Assembly (NCBI RefSeq): GCF_019703305.1
Contig: NZ_AP024814.1
Location: forward strand, 434,001 to 498,000
From: Helicobacter sp. NHP19-003
GTDB lineage: Bacteria; Campylobacterota; Campylobacteria; Campylobacterales; Helicobacteraceae
Direction: 5' to 3'
Length of the DNA: 64,000 nucleotides
In this document: positions 10,735-19,389 of the stretch, piece after piece
How positions within the stretch are numbered: the stretch's first letter is position 1
Layout of the letters: every line of letters begins with the position of its first letter
Made by a program: the position numbers and the translations under genes
Notes under the pieces: model-generated
What the model saw: the letters and a program-made list of their open reading frames with translations, nothing else
Told to the model about the DNA's origin: nothing
Databases searched by the model: none

Positions 10735-12367
10735 TTTAATTTTTTTGGGTGTGAGTGCCCTTAGTGGGGCGGGGTTAGCACCTATGCAGGTGCAAAAGCA
10801 AGAGTTCAACCCCACCGCTGTCGCCATGTTTGCGCTCTTTGTGCTAAGCACTCTGTGCATCACCTACTATTCGAGCAAAAAGAGTCAAAGTGCGCGCGGA
10901 TTTTACACCGCCGGAGGGAGCATCACGGGACTGCAAAACGGCACCGCCATTGCGGGCGATTTTATGAGTGCAGCGAGTTTTTTAGGCATCACAGCTTTGG
11001 TCTTTACAAATGGCTTTGATGGCTTGATTTATTCGGTGGGCTTTTTGGTGGGCTGGCCGATCATTTTGTTTTTGATCGCCGAGAAATTCCGCAACTTAGG
11101 CAAATTCACCTTCGCCGACATCACCGCCTACCGCCTAGAAGCCAAGCCCATTCGCATTCTATCCGCCATTTCGGCTTTAAGCGTGGTGGTCTTTTATTTG
11201 ATCGCCCAAATGGTGGGGGCAGGCCAACTCATACAACTTCTCTTTGGTCTGCCCTACAGTGTGGCAGTGGTCTTGGTGGGGATTTTGATGATCTGTTATG
11301 TCGCCTTTGGCGGCATGCACGCCACCACTTGGGTGCAGATCATCAAAGCGATCTTGCTCCTTTTGGGAGCGACTTTCATGGCGGTGATGATCTTATACCT
11401 AACCAAGTTTGATCTTAGCCACTACTTTTCTCAAGCGATCAAGCACCACCCTAAAGGCGAGGCGATCATGGCGCCCGGGACTTTTTTGCCCAACACCGCT
11501 TCTGCCATTTCTTTAGGGCTGGCTTTAATGTTTGGCACGGCAGGTTTGCCCCATATTTTAATGCGTTTTTTCACGGTCAAGGATGCCAAAGAAGCGCGCA
11601 AGTCGGTTTTTTACGCCACGACTTTGATCGGCTACTTTTATATCCTCACTTTTATCATCGGATTTGGGGCGATCGCCCTGCTTTACACCCACCCGGAGTT
11701 TGTGGGGCCTAATGGGGTGTATAATGGAGTGAAAAACATGGTCGCCATTAACCTAGCCGGGGTGATCGGGGGCGATGTGTTTTTAGGGTTCATCTCAGCG
11801 GTCGCCTTCGCCACGATTTTAGCCGTAGTTTCAGGGCTGGCGATCTCTGGAGCTGGAGCGATCGGGCATGATTTATTCGTGCATGCGTTTAAAAATGGCG
11901 TGTGTGATCCTAAATTGGAAATGCGCGTTACCAAAGGTGCGACTATCGGGATCGGGCTTTTGGCGATTGTGCTAGGGCTTGTCTTTGAAAACCAAAATGT
12001 CGCCTTTATGGTGGGCTTGGCTTTTGGAATCGCCGCGAGCGTGAATTTCTCCATTTTGTTTCTAAGCATTTATTGGAAGAATCTCACCACAAAGGGCGCA
12101 TTTTGGGGCGGGCTTGTCGGCTGGCTGGCGGTGGTGCTGATGGTGGTTTTGAGCCCTAGTATTTGGGTGAAGAGCTTAGGGCACGCCCACGCCCTTTTCC
12201 CCTACGACCACCCCGCTCTCTTTTCCATGCCCTTGACTTTTATTTTGATTTACGCCATTTCTAAATGCGATCAAAGTCTAAGGGCGCAGCTAGACAGGGC
12301 GGGCTTTAGCGCACAAGATTTTAGGGCGCAAAGCGGAGTGGGGATTTCAGGCGCAAGCCAACATTGA
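10721..12367 (+). CDS. actP: Solute:sodium symporter, acetate permease (ActP) type
   Basis: A 548-residue inner-membrane transporter of the SSS family with about 13 hydrophobic helices. The segment [31 protein letters not shown] is characteristic, as is [25 protein letters not shown]. The DUF485 gene ahead of it mirrors the E. coli yjcH-actP pair. Substrate by family would be acetate or another short monocarboxylate with Na+. The ATG sits behind GGAGCTACAAA inside the DUF485 gene. AckA-Pta for acetate metabolism are at 26.7-29.4 kb. Since the operon is divergent from the oxoproline cluster, another substrate is possible. Confidence 0.88.
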   Translation: MAWLSLIFLGVSALSGAGLAPMQVQKQEFNPTAVAMFALFVLSTLCITYYSSKKSQSARGFYTAGGSITGLQNGTAIAGDFMSAASFLGITALVFTNGFDGLIYSVGFLVGWPIILFLIAEKFRNLGKFTFADITAYRLEAKPIRILSAISALSVVVFYLIAQMVGAGQLIQLLFGLPYSVAVVLVGILMICYVAFGGMHATTWVQIIKAILLLLGATFMAVMILYLTKFDLSHYFSQAIKHHPKGEAIMAPGTFLPNTASAISLGLALMFGTAGLPHILMRFFTVKDAKEARKSVFYATTLIGYFYILTFIIGFGAIALLYTHPEFVGPNGVYNGVKNMVAINLAGVIGGDVFLGFISAVAFATILAVVSGLAISGAGAIGHDLFVHAFKNGVCDPKLEMRVTKGATIGIGLLAIVLGLVFENQNVAFMVGLAFGIAASVNFSILFLSIYWKNLTTKGAFWGGLVGWLAVVLMVVLSPSIWVKSLGHAHALFPYDHPALFSMPLTFILIYAISKCDQSLRAQLDRAGFSAQDFRAQSGVGISGASQH

Positions 12368-12376
12368 GGAGATTTC

Positions 12377-13315
12377 ATGATTTTAACGACTTTAACCGCC
12401 GAGATTGGGGCGAGCAAACACGGGAGCAGTGTGGGGATACTTAGGCTGAAAGAAAGGCTGCTTGAAAAGTACCCTGAGATCAGCGAGCACATGGTCTTGA
12501 TCCGCCAAAAGCAATGTTTTTTACAAGATTTTTTTAGATTTGCCAAAAACTTTGAAGATTATTACTTTTTTTGCAAGGACAGCCTCATCCCTAGCATGCG
12601 GGCAGTGTTTAAAAGGGGGGACTTTCCTGTGATTTTAAGTGCCGAACACTCGGGAGCGTTTGGCATTGTGCAAGCTTTGCGCTCAGTACACCCGAATAAA
12701 ACCATAGGTATTTTATACATAGATGCACACGCCGACATACACACGGCTTATGACAGCGACTCGGGCAATTTGCATGGCATGCCCCTTGGCATGGTTTTAA
12801 ACAAAGTCCACTCAGGGAAAAACGCTCTAAATGCCCAAGAAATCGAGTATTGGGAGAGGCTATGCGCCCTAGACCTACCTAGAGGGGCACTAGAGTTTAA
12901 CCCCAAGCACCTTGTTTATTTTGGTGTGCGCAGTGCGGAGGCTGGCGAGCGCAAAATGATCAAAGATTGTGAAATCCCCCTTTTTAGCGTGGCTGAGATT
13001 AGAGAGAACATGCCCAGCGTGGTGGCGCAAAGTCTTAGACACTTAGAGGGCGTGGATATGGTGTATTTGAGCTTAGACATCGATGTTTTAGACGGCAAGA
13101 TTTTTAGCTCCACAGGGGTGAGGGAGAACAACGGACTAACCCCAAAGGAATTAAAAGAGCTGTTAAACGGGCTTTTAAGGGCGTTTAAAGAGCGCTTAGT
13201 GGGCGTGGAACTCACCGAGTACAACCCCGAGCTGTGGGACGGGTCTAACCCTGATGAAGAGGTCATTTGGGGGCTTTTAGAAGATGTTGTGTGTGTGGTG
13301 GAGGGCAAATGTTAG
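12377..13315 (+). CDS. rocF: Arginase
   Basis: Arginase hydrolyses arginine to ornithine and urea and so feeds the urease of gastric Helicobacter. The metal-binding motif DAHADIHTAYDSDSGN followed by HGMP is near residues 118-137, the second metal motif SLDIDVLDGK near 235, and SAEHSGAFG is near 90. The 312-residue length fits, and the segment around 155-170 (AQEIEYWERLCALD) resembles the insert known in H. pylori arginase. GAGGAGATTTC precedes the ATG. It overlaps ald by seven bases, an arrangement I remember from H. pylori (HP1399-HP1398). Confidence 0.96.
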   Translation: MILTTLTAEIGASKHGSSVGILRLKERLLEKYPEISEHMVLIRQKQCFLQDFFRFAKNFEDYYFFCKDSLIPSMRAVFKRGDFPVILSAEHSGAFGIVQALRSVHPNKTIGILYIDAHADIHTAYDSDSGNLHGMPLGMVLNKVHSGKNALNAQEIEYWERLCALDLPRGALEFNPKHLVYFGVRSAEAGERKMIKDCEIPLFSVAEIRENMPSVVAQSLRHLEGVDMVYLSLDIDVLDGKIFSSTGVRENNGLTPKELKELLNGLLRAFKERLVGVELTEYNPELWDGSNPDEEVIWGLLEDVVCVVEGKC

Positions 13316-14442
13316 GGCTCGTCAAAGAAAGCATGGATTTTGAGTTTAGGGTGGGCTTAGTCCCCCACGATGTGGCGCAAATCACCCCATATTTTAAAGT
13401 GCTGGTTGAAGAGGGAGCGGGGCTGATGAGTGGGTATCACGATGAAGACTACAAGCAAGCAGGGGCGCAAATCGTAAAGCGTGAAGAGGCGTGGGCACAA
13501 AGCGTGGTGGCAAAGTGCAAAGAGCCTTTGGAGCACGAGTATTCCCTACTAGCAGAGGGGACAACTCTCTTTAGCTACCTAGATTTAGCCTACAACAAGT
13601 CCTTAGCGCAGATGTTCATTGATAAAAAAATCACTTCCCTTTGCACGGAAACCCTAGCTGGCCCTAAGAACAACTACCCTGTGCTTGCCCCCATGAGCGT
13701 GGTGGCAGGACAACTCGCCGCCCACTTGGTGCAACATTATTTGCTAGCCCTAGAGCATTTGCCCGGGGTCTTTGGGCTGGGGGTGCTCTTAGGCGGTTTG
13801 AGCGGGCAGGCTAGGGTGAAAGTCGTGGTCGTGGGGGGCGTGGTGGGTTTGGAGGCGGCCAAATTCTTAAGCCAAGCGGGGGCGCGGGTGGTGGTGCTCG
13901 AGATCGACCCTTTGAAACTCCAAAACCATCCCTACAAAGAGCTCTACCACCTAGAGATTTTAGCCGTGCATGAGGCAAACATTGAATACGCCCTAAGTGG
14001 GGCGGTGGGGCTTGTGGGGGCGGTTTTGATCACCGCCACAAGCACGCCTAAAGTCATTTTAAAACGCCATTTATCATTGATGCAAAAGGGCGGTGTGGTG
14101 GTGGATGTGGCTTGCGATTTGGGCGGTTGTGTGGAAACGATCCACCAAACGAGCCACTCGCAGCCCGTGTATTTGCAAGAGGGCTTGATCCACTATGGCG
14201 TACCGAACATGCCAGGCGTGGTGGCCAAAACAAGCTCTATCGCCTACAGTCAAGCGAGTTTGCCCTATTTGCGCCACTTCTTAGAGCATGGGCTCAAAAG
14301 CTTTTTAAGCGCAAACACCAAAGAGGTCGCCAACACGCTAGGCGCGCTTAGTGCCTATCAGGGCTATCTCACCCAAGAGGGGATCGCTAGGGCGTTTAAC
14401 TTGCCCTTTATGGACCCTTGCGCCGTGCTAAAGAGCCTTTAA
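13309..14442 (+). CDS. ald: Alanine dehydrogenase family protein with altered active-site residues
   Basis: The start is ATG 13309 inside rocF, giving MLGLVKESMDFEFRVGLVP, which aligns with the Ald N-terminus. The 377-residue length is normal. Family motifs include CKEPLEHEY, PVLAPMSVVAGQLAAHL, VVVDVACDLGGCVET and NMPGVVAKTSSIAYSQASLPYL. Ald interconverts alanine and pyruvate with NADH. Two oddities: the block that is FTYLHLAA in B. subtilis Ald is FSYLDLAY here, so the catalytic histidine position holds Asp, and the dinucleotide motif is VVGGVVG rather than GGGVVG. The gene is intact, unlike some H. pylori copies I recall as frameshifted. Reaction may differ from classical Ald. Confidence 0.85.
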   Translation: MLGLVKESMDFEFRVGLVPHDVAQITPYFKVLVEEGAGLMSGYHDEDYKQAGAQIVKREEAWAQSVVAKCKEPLEHEYSLLAEGTTLFSYLDLAYNKSLAQMFIDKKITSLCTETLAGPKNNYPVLAPMSVVAGQLAAHLVQHYLLALEHLPGVFGLGVLLGGLSGQARVKVVVVGGVVGLEAAKFLSQAGARVVVLEIDPLKLQNHPYKELYHLEILAVHEANIEYALSGAVGLVGAVLITATSTPKVILKRHLSLMQKGGVVVDVACDLGGCVETIHQTSHSQPVYLQEGLIHYGVPNMPGVVAKTSSIAYSQASLPYLRHFLEHGLKSFLSANTKEVANTLGALSAYQGYLTQEGIARAFNLPFMDPCAVLKSL

Positions 14443-14620
14443 GCACTTGTTTTTGGCATCGAGAAGGAGCATTTGAGAATGGATTTAGTTTTAGGACTTA
14501 GGTGGGCACAGAGGTAGGGATGCATCCATATACAATTTTTGGACACTCTTAAAATAAGGACTTAAACTCCATTAATGCCAACTTTAACTTTTTGTTGGGG
14601 ACAGGCTTTAACTTTTACCC
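14443..14620. other. Intergenic stretch after ald, nothing recognisable
   Basis: No convincing coding frame, RNA gene or terminator was seen. It marks the transition from conserved rocF-ald into phage-derived and restriction genes. Confidence 0.5.
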
Positions 14621-14725
14621 TCACTTTTTAAGAGGGCTTTCCACGCCCGAATACGCCTGCACAAAATCAGGCAAGCGTTTGCCTTGAATGTGGATAGCAT
14701 TTAAGGCAGTGTTGATCTCTTGCAT
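14621..14725 (-). CDS. Short unrecognised frame beside the phage baseplate fragment
   Basis: A 34-residue frame begins MQEINTALNAIHIQGK and ends SPLKK. It overlaps the end of the baseplate fragment in another frame. It could be the start of the next phage gene, a shifted continuation of the baseplate frame, or chance. No SD of note was seen. Confidence 0.3.
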   Translation of the reverse strand: MQEINTALNAIHIQGKRLPDFVQAYSGVESPLKK

Positions 14726-15017
14726 TTTTCTAGGGTGTACGCGACCGCCCCATCGGTGCTGGCAAATTTCGTGTTCTTTGGCAAAACAAAAGGGCTTTTG
14801 GCGGTGATCTCTAGCCTAGATAAGGGCATCTCTTTTTTGAAACGCTTGAGCCCTAGTAGGGCGACTAGATGGTCTAAAAACGCCCCGTTGGCATATTCTA
14901 AGAAGTTTTGGGCGATGGTGGCGTTCATTTGATCCCACTGCTTGCCCAAATAATAGAGCATGGCATTGGCTAAAGTTTGGACCAAATCCACCGCTAGGGG
15001 CGCATAATCCTGCCCCG
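14701..15017 (-). pseudogene. N-terminal fragment of a phage baseplate J-like protein
   Basis: The frame reads from about 15017 down to a stop at 14701. It contains VDLVQTLANAMLYYLGKQ, EYANGAFLDHLVALLGLKR and FVLPKNTKFASTDGAVAYTLE. This matches the N-terminal pattern of gpJ / baseplate J-like proteins (residues about 30-130), where an ANG-LDHL-LLG block is followed by a P-G/N-T-F segment. The rest of the protein is missing here. A middle piece of the same family lies at 36270-36683, also on the minus strand. The fragment abuts the 3' end of the restriction gene, so that gene may have landed in a prophage remnant. Confidence 0.7.
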
Positions 15018-18000
15018 TTAGGGCTTTAACGCTTCTTCTAATGCCCTTACAAATTCCCCGTTTTTTTTAGCTAAAACGCTAAAGGTGCTGATGATGTGGC
15101 GAAATTGCTCGGGGGTTAGGCGGTAAATTTTTGTAGCGATCAAAATGTCTAGTTCGGCGCGTTTTTGGGTGAGTTGTGCGGGGGTTTTGGGGATTTCTAG
15201 GGGGGCTAGGGCGTGTAAGCCCTCAAAAATCCCATTTTCTATAGAAAAAGAAGAAAAAGTATTTTTCTTATTATGGGGGGGCTTTAAACGCTCCGCGTTT
15301 CTCCCCCTGTCCCCCCCTTTGGGGTCGGTCGTGGCACTGAGTAAAGGCGTGAAGTGGGCTTGGTGGTCGTGGAAGAGTTGGCATTCTAGGGCAAGTTTAG
15401 CCACTTGGAGATAATTTGGGGTGGTTAGGATTTCTTGGGTGGTGGGCTGGGGCATAGGCAGTTGCAACATATAAAACTTGTTGATATTGATTTGGGTTAA
15501 GTGGCGTAGGTAGTAGTCAATCACTAGAGAGTTCAACACGCCTAACGCAAAAAGGGTTTGCAAAAGGGGGGTTTCTTGTATGCCCTCGCTTGTGTAGCGG
15601 TAAGGGACGCTGACATAAATGCTGTTGCCGGCGGTGCAATGTGCGGGTAGTAGCGACACGATTAAGCTCCGCTCGTCCGTATCCCTAGCAATGCCACGAT
15701 ACCCTAGCCTAAAATAGCGGTGCTCGTGGGTGGTTTCGCCTGTGTAGCCTGCTTTTTTAGCTCTGGCTTGCTCTTTGCTCTCTAGGCGTGTCTCTAAAGC
15801 ACTCTTTAACACCTCATAGCGGGGGTTGGCAAAATTAGCGTTAAACTGGTGTATGTGCTTGCCTTCTAAGAGTAAGAAGGTTTCTAGCTGGTCGGTGGGC
15901 GTTTGCGGTGGCGTGGCTTTTGCTCCTCTCGCCTTTTTGGGTTCGTCTTTATAGGGCAGGCCTGTGTGGGCGTGGGTGAACCACTTCTCTCCTATCGGGG
16001 TGAATAGGTCGTTATCATTGGTCATGTCTAGCTCACGCCTAAAATCTAACCACCCCGCCTCAAGCCGTGCAAACCCCGCCTCTAAATGCCCTAAGATGGT
16101 TAAATCCTCTTGGGTGTGGATTTCTTTTATGGACTTCTTGGGGCTGTTTAGGACGCTTTGCTGGGGGATTTCAAGGGCGGGGTGCTCTAGCTCTTTTAAA
16201 TGGGTGCAGTAAAAGCGGGCGTTGATTTGGTGCTTAGGGCTTGGGGGGGTGGCTTTTAGGCAGAGCAGGGCGAATTTAAAACGGCTATCCACCTCTTTAA
16301 AAATCTTTTGGCGGTTTTCAAAACTCTCAAAGCTCTCTAGGCTGTGGTGCGTGAGTAGGTGCTCTCTTAGGGCTAAAGAGCCCTCCTCAAGCATCAGGGC
16401 AGCGGGCACGACAAGGCACAAACGCCCGCTAAATAAGCCCAAATCCCGCTCCACAAAAAAGCGGAAGAGATTGCTATCGCCTGCCCCTTTGTTTAGGGGG
16501 TAGCGGGCTTTGTAGTGCTCGCTTAGGGTTTTGGCGTGGGCTTGTTCTTTTTCTAGCTGGGCTTGTAGGCTGGTGTCTTTAGCTTTGGCGTTTTCTTGGG
16601 CTAGGCGTTTTTCTTGGGGGCTTAGACGGCGGTAGTTGTCTATCAAGGGGGCGAAAAACTGGGCTTCGTCAAATTTGGTTTTCTCCCATGGGGGGTTGGT
16701 GATGATGGCGTGAAACCCGCTGGCAAATAGGGTTTGGGCTTGTAAAGCGTCCGCAAACTCCAAATCGTAGTTGAAAAACCGAAACTCTGTGGCTAGGGTT
16801 TGGACTTTTTGGCGTAACTTGGCGTAGGTGTCGGGGTCTTGTTTGAGTTTAGGGTCGGTGCGTTCTTGTGGGGGGAGTAAGAGTTCTAGGTTAATGCCCT
16901 CTAAGCCTTCGGCGTTTTCTTTCCAAAACTTGAGTTCTTGGGGGTCGTTGCGGGCTTTGACAAGCTGGGTGGCGGTGTAGAAGTTTAGGTATAAATTGAG
17001 TTTGTCTAGGTTGGGCTTGATTTGGGCGTAAAGGGCTTTGGACTCTTGGATTTCGTCTTGGTCGGTGTCCTTGATGTCGGCAAGTTTGCCTAAGTCGGCT
17101 TGCAAGGTTTCCAATTCTTGCCTAAAGGAAGAGTTGAAGAGATTTGCCCCGCCCTTTTGTGCCCACGCTAAAAACTCTTTCACGCTACAGCCCATTAACG
17201 CGTCTCCGCATTTGATGTGGTGCTCTAAAAAGCTTAAAGGCGTGCCAAAGATGAAGCTGTCTATCCACAGCGACAATTTGGCTAACTCCACGCTGAAAGG
17301 GTTTTTATCCACGCCGTAAATCATTTTCTTCAACAACAGGCGTTTTAAGATGTCGTCGTCGTCTGGCTCATAGCCTTCTAGGTAAGTCTTGGCGATGGCT
17401 TTGATTTTGGCGCGCTCAGCGTCAAACGCCTTTTTAAATGTGGGGGTGAAGGTAAATTCTCTTGCCATTTTGCTGGCTTGGTTTAATGCCTCCACCAAAA
17501 ACGCTCCGCTCCCACAGGCGTTGTCTAACACCTTAAAACTCTCTAGGTTTTGGGCGTTTAAGTCCTTTAGGGCTTTTTTCACTAGGTGGCGGGTGATGTC
17601 TTGGGGGGTGTAGTAGCTCCCGCTGGCTTTTCTAGAGTTGTTGTTGTTTTTAAAGTAAAGCGCGCCTTTTTTGTAGGTGGTGAAGTTGCCTTTTGTAGGC
17701 TTGGTGGGGGTGAAGGTGGCGTTTTGCTCCGTGCTTAGGTAGGTGTCTTGCGTGGCGATGGCGAATTTAAATTCTAAAAGTTTTTCATACACCCGCCCGA
17801 GCTGGGCCACGCCTAAGTTGGTGTAGTTGCGTTTTTCGTCCCCAAAGTAGAGCAGTTGGGCTAAGATTTGGTGCAATTCTTTGTCGCTTAAGATTTGCCC
17901 CGTGTCAAACAGGGCGGTCTTAGACGAGTCGAACAGCCCGCCGTTAAACACGGGCATTTTGTAGTTGGCATTGCCCTTGTCGTAGATTTTAAACAGGGTT

Positions 18001-18884
18001 TCTAATTCGCCCATACCGCCGTAGCTGGTGGGGTCTTGGTCGGCACTGAGTTGGAGTATCCGCTCTAGGCTCAAATATTTTTTAAAGTCCTTGCGTTTGG
18101 CTTTTAAGAGTGTGCCGTATTTGTCCTCAAAGTAGCCGATGAAGAGCAATCTAAAGATGAAGTAAAGGGTGTTTTCGTAAATCAAGTCTAGGGGGGCTTC
18201 TTGGTTTTTGGCATGCAAAGCCACGCCGATTTGCTCAAAAATGGGGCGCGCGTCTGTGCGGGCGAAGATCACCCGCTCTAAGTCCTCCCTCTTGGCATTG
18301 ATGGCGTTTTCTTCAGTGTCTTTGATTTCTTGGGTGCGTGTGGCAAACTTATTGGCGTTGAAAAGGTGGTAAAAGAGCTCAAAGGCTTGTAGGGCTTGTT
18401 GGCTGAAGAGTTGGGGGTTTAAGATGCCCTCTAGGTCAAATTCTAAATACGCCTTGTGGCTGGTGCGTCTGTTAGTGTCGTAAAAGCGCCACAGCCGTCC
18501 ATTGGTTAAAAAGCCGTATTTGTGATCTAGGGTGTCTAGGTAGTTTAGGATTTGGTGGTGGGGGTTGTCTTGCACCTTGCGGGTGTCTAGCTCTTGGCTG
18601 GGCTTTTTGCTCTCTAAGATGGCGCTAAAGCCTAGATTTTCGCGCCGTTGGTCTTTGTCTAGGGCTTGGTAGCTTTCTAACTCGTTTGGGCTTGCAAATA
18701 ACAAGAAGTCTGGTTTTAAGCTCTTGCCTTGAAACGCCTTTTCTTCTTGGCGTAAAAATTGCCAGCCTAAAATCTCTAGGACTTGTGAGATGAAGTTATC
18801 CTCTAATTGGTGCTCGTTGTCGCTTTTGATGGCTTGCTCTAACTTGGGGCTTAGGGCTTGGATTTGTTTTAACGCCTCTTGCAT
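15018..18884 (-). CDS. Type IIG (Eco57I-like) restriction-modification fusion enzyme
   Basis: A 1288-residue single-chain enzyme. The N-terminal 150 residues look like a PD-(D/E)xK nuclease (KPDFLLFA, then FSAILESKKPS). The central adenine methyltransferase has SAM motif DNACGSGAFLVEAL near residue 455, GVDKNPFSVELAKLSLW, and catalytic ITNPPWEKTKF near 730. The C-terminal part should be the target-recognition domain, with helices and YFRLGYRGIARDTDERSLI. The start is ATG 18884, but the frame stays open upstream (RIYAFDTHKQA). Homopolymers C7 (plus-strand G7 at 15275), G7 (plus-strand C7 at 15311) and A8 near the C-terminus are potential switch points. Probably phase-variable in principle, intact as read. 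Confidence 0.9.
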   Translation of the reverse strand: MQEALKQIQALSPKLEQAIKSDNEHQLEDNFISQVLEILGWQFLRQEEKAFQGKSLKPDFLLFASPNELESYQALDKDQRRENLGFSAILESKKPSQELDTRKVQDNPHHQILNYLDTLDHKYGFLTNGRLWRFYDTNRRTSHKAYLEFDLEGILNPQLFSQQALQAFELFYHLFNANKFATRTQEIKDTEENAINAKREDLERVIFARTDARPIFEQIGVALHAKNQEAPLDLIYENTLYFIFRLLFIGYFEDKYGTLLKAKRKDFKKYLSLERILQLSADQDPTSYGGMGELETLFKIYDKGNANYKMPVFNGGLFDSSKTALFDTGQILSDKELHQILAQLLYFGDEKRNYTNLGVAQLGRVYEKLLEFKFAIATQDTYLSTEQNATFTPTKPTKGNFTTYKKGALYFKNNNNSRKASGSYYTPQDITRHLVKKALKDLNAQNLESFKVLDNACGSGAFLVEALNQASKMAREFTFTPTFKKAFDAERAKIKAIAKTYLEGYEPDDDDILKRLLLKKMIYGVDKNPFSVELAKLSLWIDSFIFGTPLSFLEHHIKCGDALMGCSVKEFLAWAQKGGANLFNSSFRQELETLQADLGKLADIKDTDQDEIQESKALYAQIKPNLDKLNLYLNFYTATQLVKARNDPQELKFWKENAEGLEGINLELLLPPQERTDPKLKQDPDTYAKLRQKVQTLATEFRFFNYDLEFADALQAQTLFASGFHAIITNPPWEKTKFDEAQFFAPLIDNYRRLSPQEKRLAQENAKAKDTSLQAQLEKEQAHAKTLSEHYKARYPLNKGAGDSNLFRFFVERDLGLFSGRLCLVVPAALMLEEGSLALREHLLTHHSLESFESFENRQKIFKEVDSRFKFALLCLKATPPSPKHQINARFYCTHLKELEHPALEIPQQSVLNSPKKSIKEIHTQEDLTILGHLEAGFARLEAGWLDFRRELDMTNDNDLFTPIGEKWFTHAHTGLPYKDEPKKARGAKATPPQTPTDQLETFLLLEGKHIHQFNANFANPRYEVLKSALETRLESKEQARAKKAGYTGETTHEHRYFRLGYRGIARDTDERSLIVSLLPAHCTAGNSIYVSVPYRYTSEGIQETPLLQTLFALGVLNSLVIDYYLRHLTQININKFYMLQLPMPQPTTQEILTTPNYLQVAKLALECQLFHDHQAHFTPLLSATTDPKGGDRGRNAERLKPPHNKKNTFSSFSIENGIFEGLHALAPLEIPKTPAQLTQKRAELDILIATKIYRLTPEQFRHIISTFSVLAKKNGEFVRALEEALKP
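15286..15300. repeat. Triloop palindrome inside the restriction gene
   Basis: AAACGC, loop TCC, GCGTTT. It lies in the C-terminal region of the restriction enzyme between two seven-base homopolymers and is closely related to the hairpins at 19390-19406 and 19529-19551. Confidence 0.6.
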
Positions 18885-18900
18885 GGCTTGTTTGTGGGTG

Positions 18901-19059
18901 TCAAAGGCATAAATGCGCCCAAGCTCTCTTAAGGTCTGGGGGTGTAAAGGGTGTTGGTGGTGAAAATATGGGGGTGGGTAGGTCGATGAGTGTAGGTTGG
19001 TGGGGTTGTTGGTTGGTGGGGGTTTGGTCTTGGGGTTGGTTTTTGGTTTGGTCTTGCAT
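18901..19059 (-). CDS. Small Gln/Pro-rich frame upstream of the restriction gene
   Basis: A 52-residue frame starting MQDQTKNQPQDQT and ending LKRAWAHLCL. It is rich in Gln, Pro and Thr. It ends 17 bases before the restriction-gene start and lies in another frame. It may be a leader peptide, a shifted N-terminus of the restriction enzyme, or low-complexity chance coding. No clear SD was seen. Confidence 0.3.
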   Translation of the reverse strand: MQDQTKNQPQDQTPTNQQPHQPTLIDLPTPIFSPPTPFTPPDLKRAWAHLCL

Positions 19060-19198
19060 TTTTAGCGCGCCCTTAGTTAGGTGTTGAAAAGTGTTAAAGG
19101 GGGTATTGTAGCGTAAAGGGGGTTAATGGGGGGGTTGAAGCCAAACAAACAAAAACTTTAAAGAAACTTAAAAAACGCCAATCCCAAAGAGAATTGGC

Positions 19199-19204
19199 TA
19201 TAAT
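19199..19204 (+). promoter_or_regulatory. -10 box TATAAT for the AapA-like toxin transcript
   Basis: A perfect TATAAT preceded by GGC. Transcription should begin near 19211, giving a leader of about 67 bases before the ATG at 19278. The leader contains two competing hairpins, at 19219-19234 and 19231-19249, which share GCAA. Confidence 0.6.
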
Positions 19205-19214
19205 TGGGTTGCCC

Positions 19215-19306
19215 CGTCTTGCTCAAGGGAGCAAATGTGTAGCATTTGCAAGAACCTTAATTCTAAAAGGAGTTGCTATGCCCAAAAATCATAGCAAAAA
19301 CTCCGT
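19215..19306 (-). ncRNA. Possible IsoA-like antisense RNA opposite the toxin start
   Basis: On the minus strand TAAAAT (plus-strand 19313-19318) is preceded by TGTGG, giving an extended -10-like element. A transcript from about 19306 would cover the toxin start codon and SD, as IsoA does in H. pylori. The 3' end cannot be placed, because no clear hairpin followed by a U-run is seen. Inference only. Confidence 0.3.
19219..19249 (+). promoter_or_regulatory. Mutually exclusive leader hairpins of the AapA-like mRNA
   Basis: TTGCTC/GAGCAA (19219-19234) and GCAAATG/CATTTGC (19231-19249) share bases 19231-19234, so only one can form at a time. Successive metastable hairpins in the 5' region are a known feature of H. 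pylori aapA1 mRNA. The second hairpin can also exchange strands with the copy at 19475-19493. Confidence 0.5.
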
Positions 19307-19373
19307 GTGGGTATTTTACCACAAAAGCAACGCTTTTGATAAATCAGTGTTTTTGACAAGCAGTATTTTATGA
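19278..19373 (+). CDS. AapA-like type I toxin peptide candidate (31 residues)
   Basis: The frame starts MPKNHSKNSVWVFYHK and ends LTSSIL. The opening resembles H. pylori AapA1 as I remember it (KHGKNSWK then LYLK). Features match the family: a strong SD (AAAAGGAG) seven bases before ATG, its own TATAAT promoter, and a fold in which GGAGTTGCTATG pairs with CATAGCAAaaaCTCC just downstream, hiding both SD and start codon. A 3' segment AGCAACT at 19426-19432 is complementary to the base run after the SD. The C-terminal half departs from AapA and contains an inserted-looking palindrome (CAAAAGC/GCTTTTG at 19322-19338), so the peptide may be decayed. In the family the peptide targets the inner membrane. 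Confidence 0.5.
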   Translation: MPKNHSKNSVWVFYHKSNAFDKSVFLTSSIL

Positions 19374-19389
19374 AACGCTTTACTTTAAT

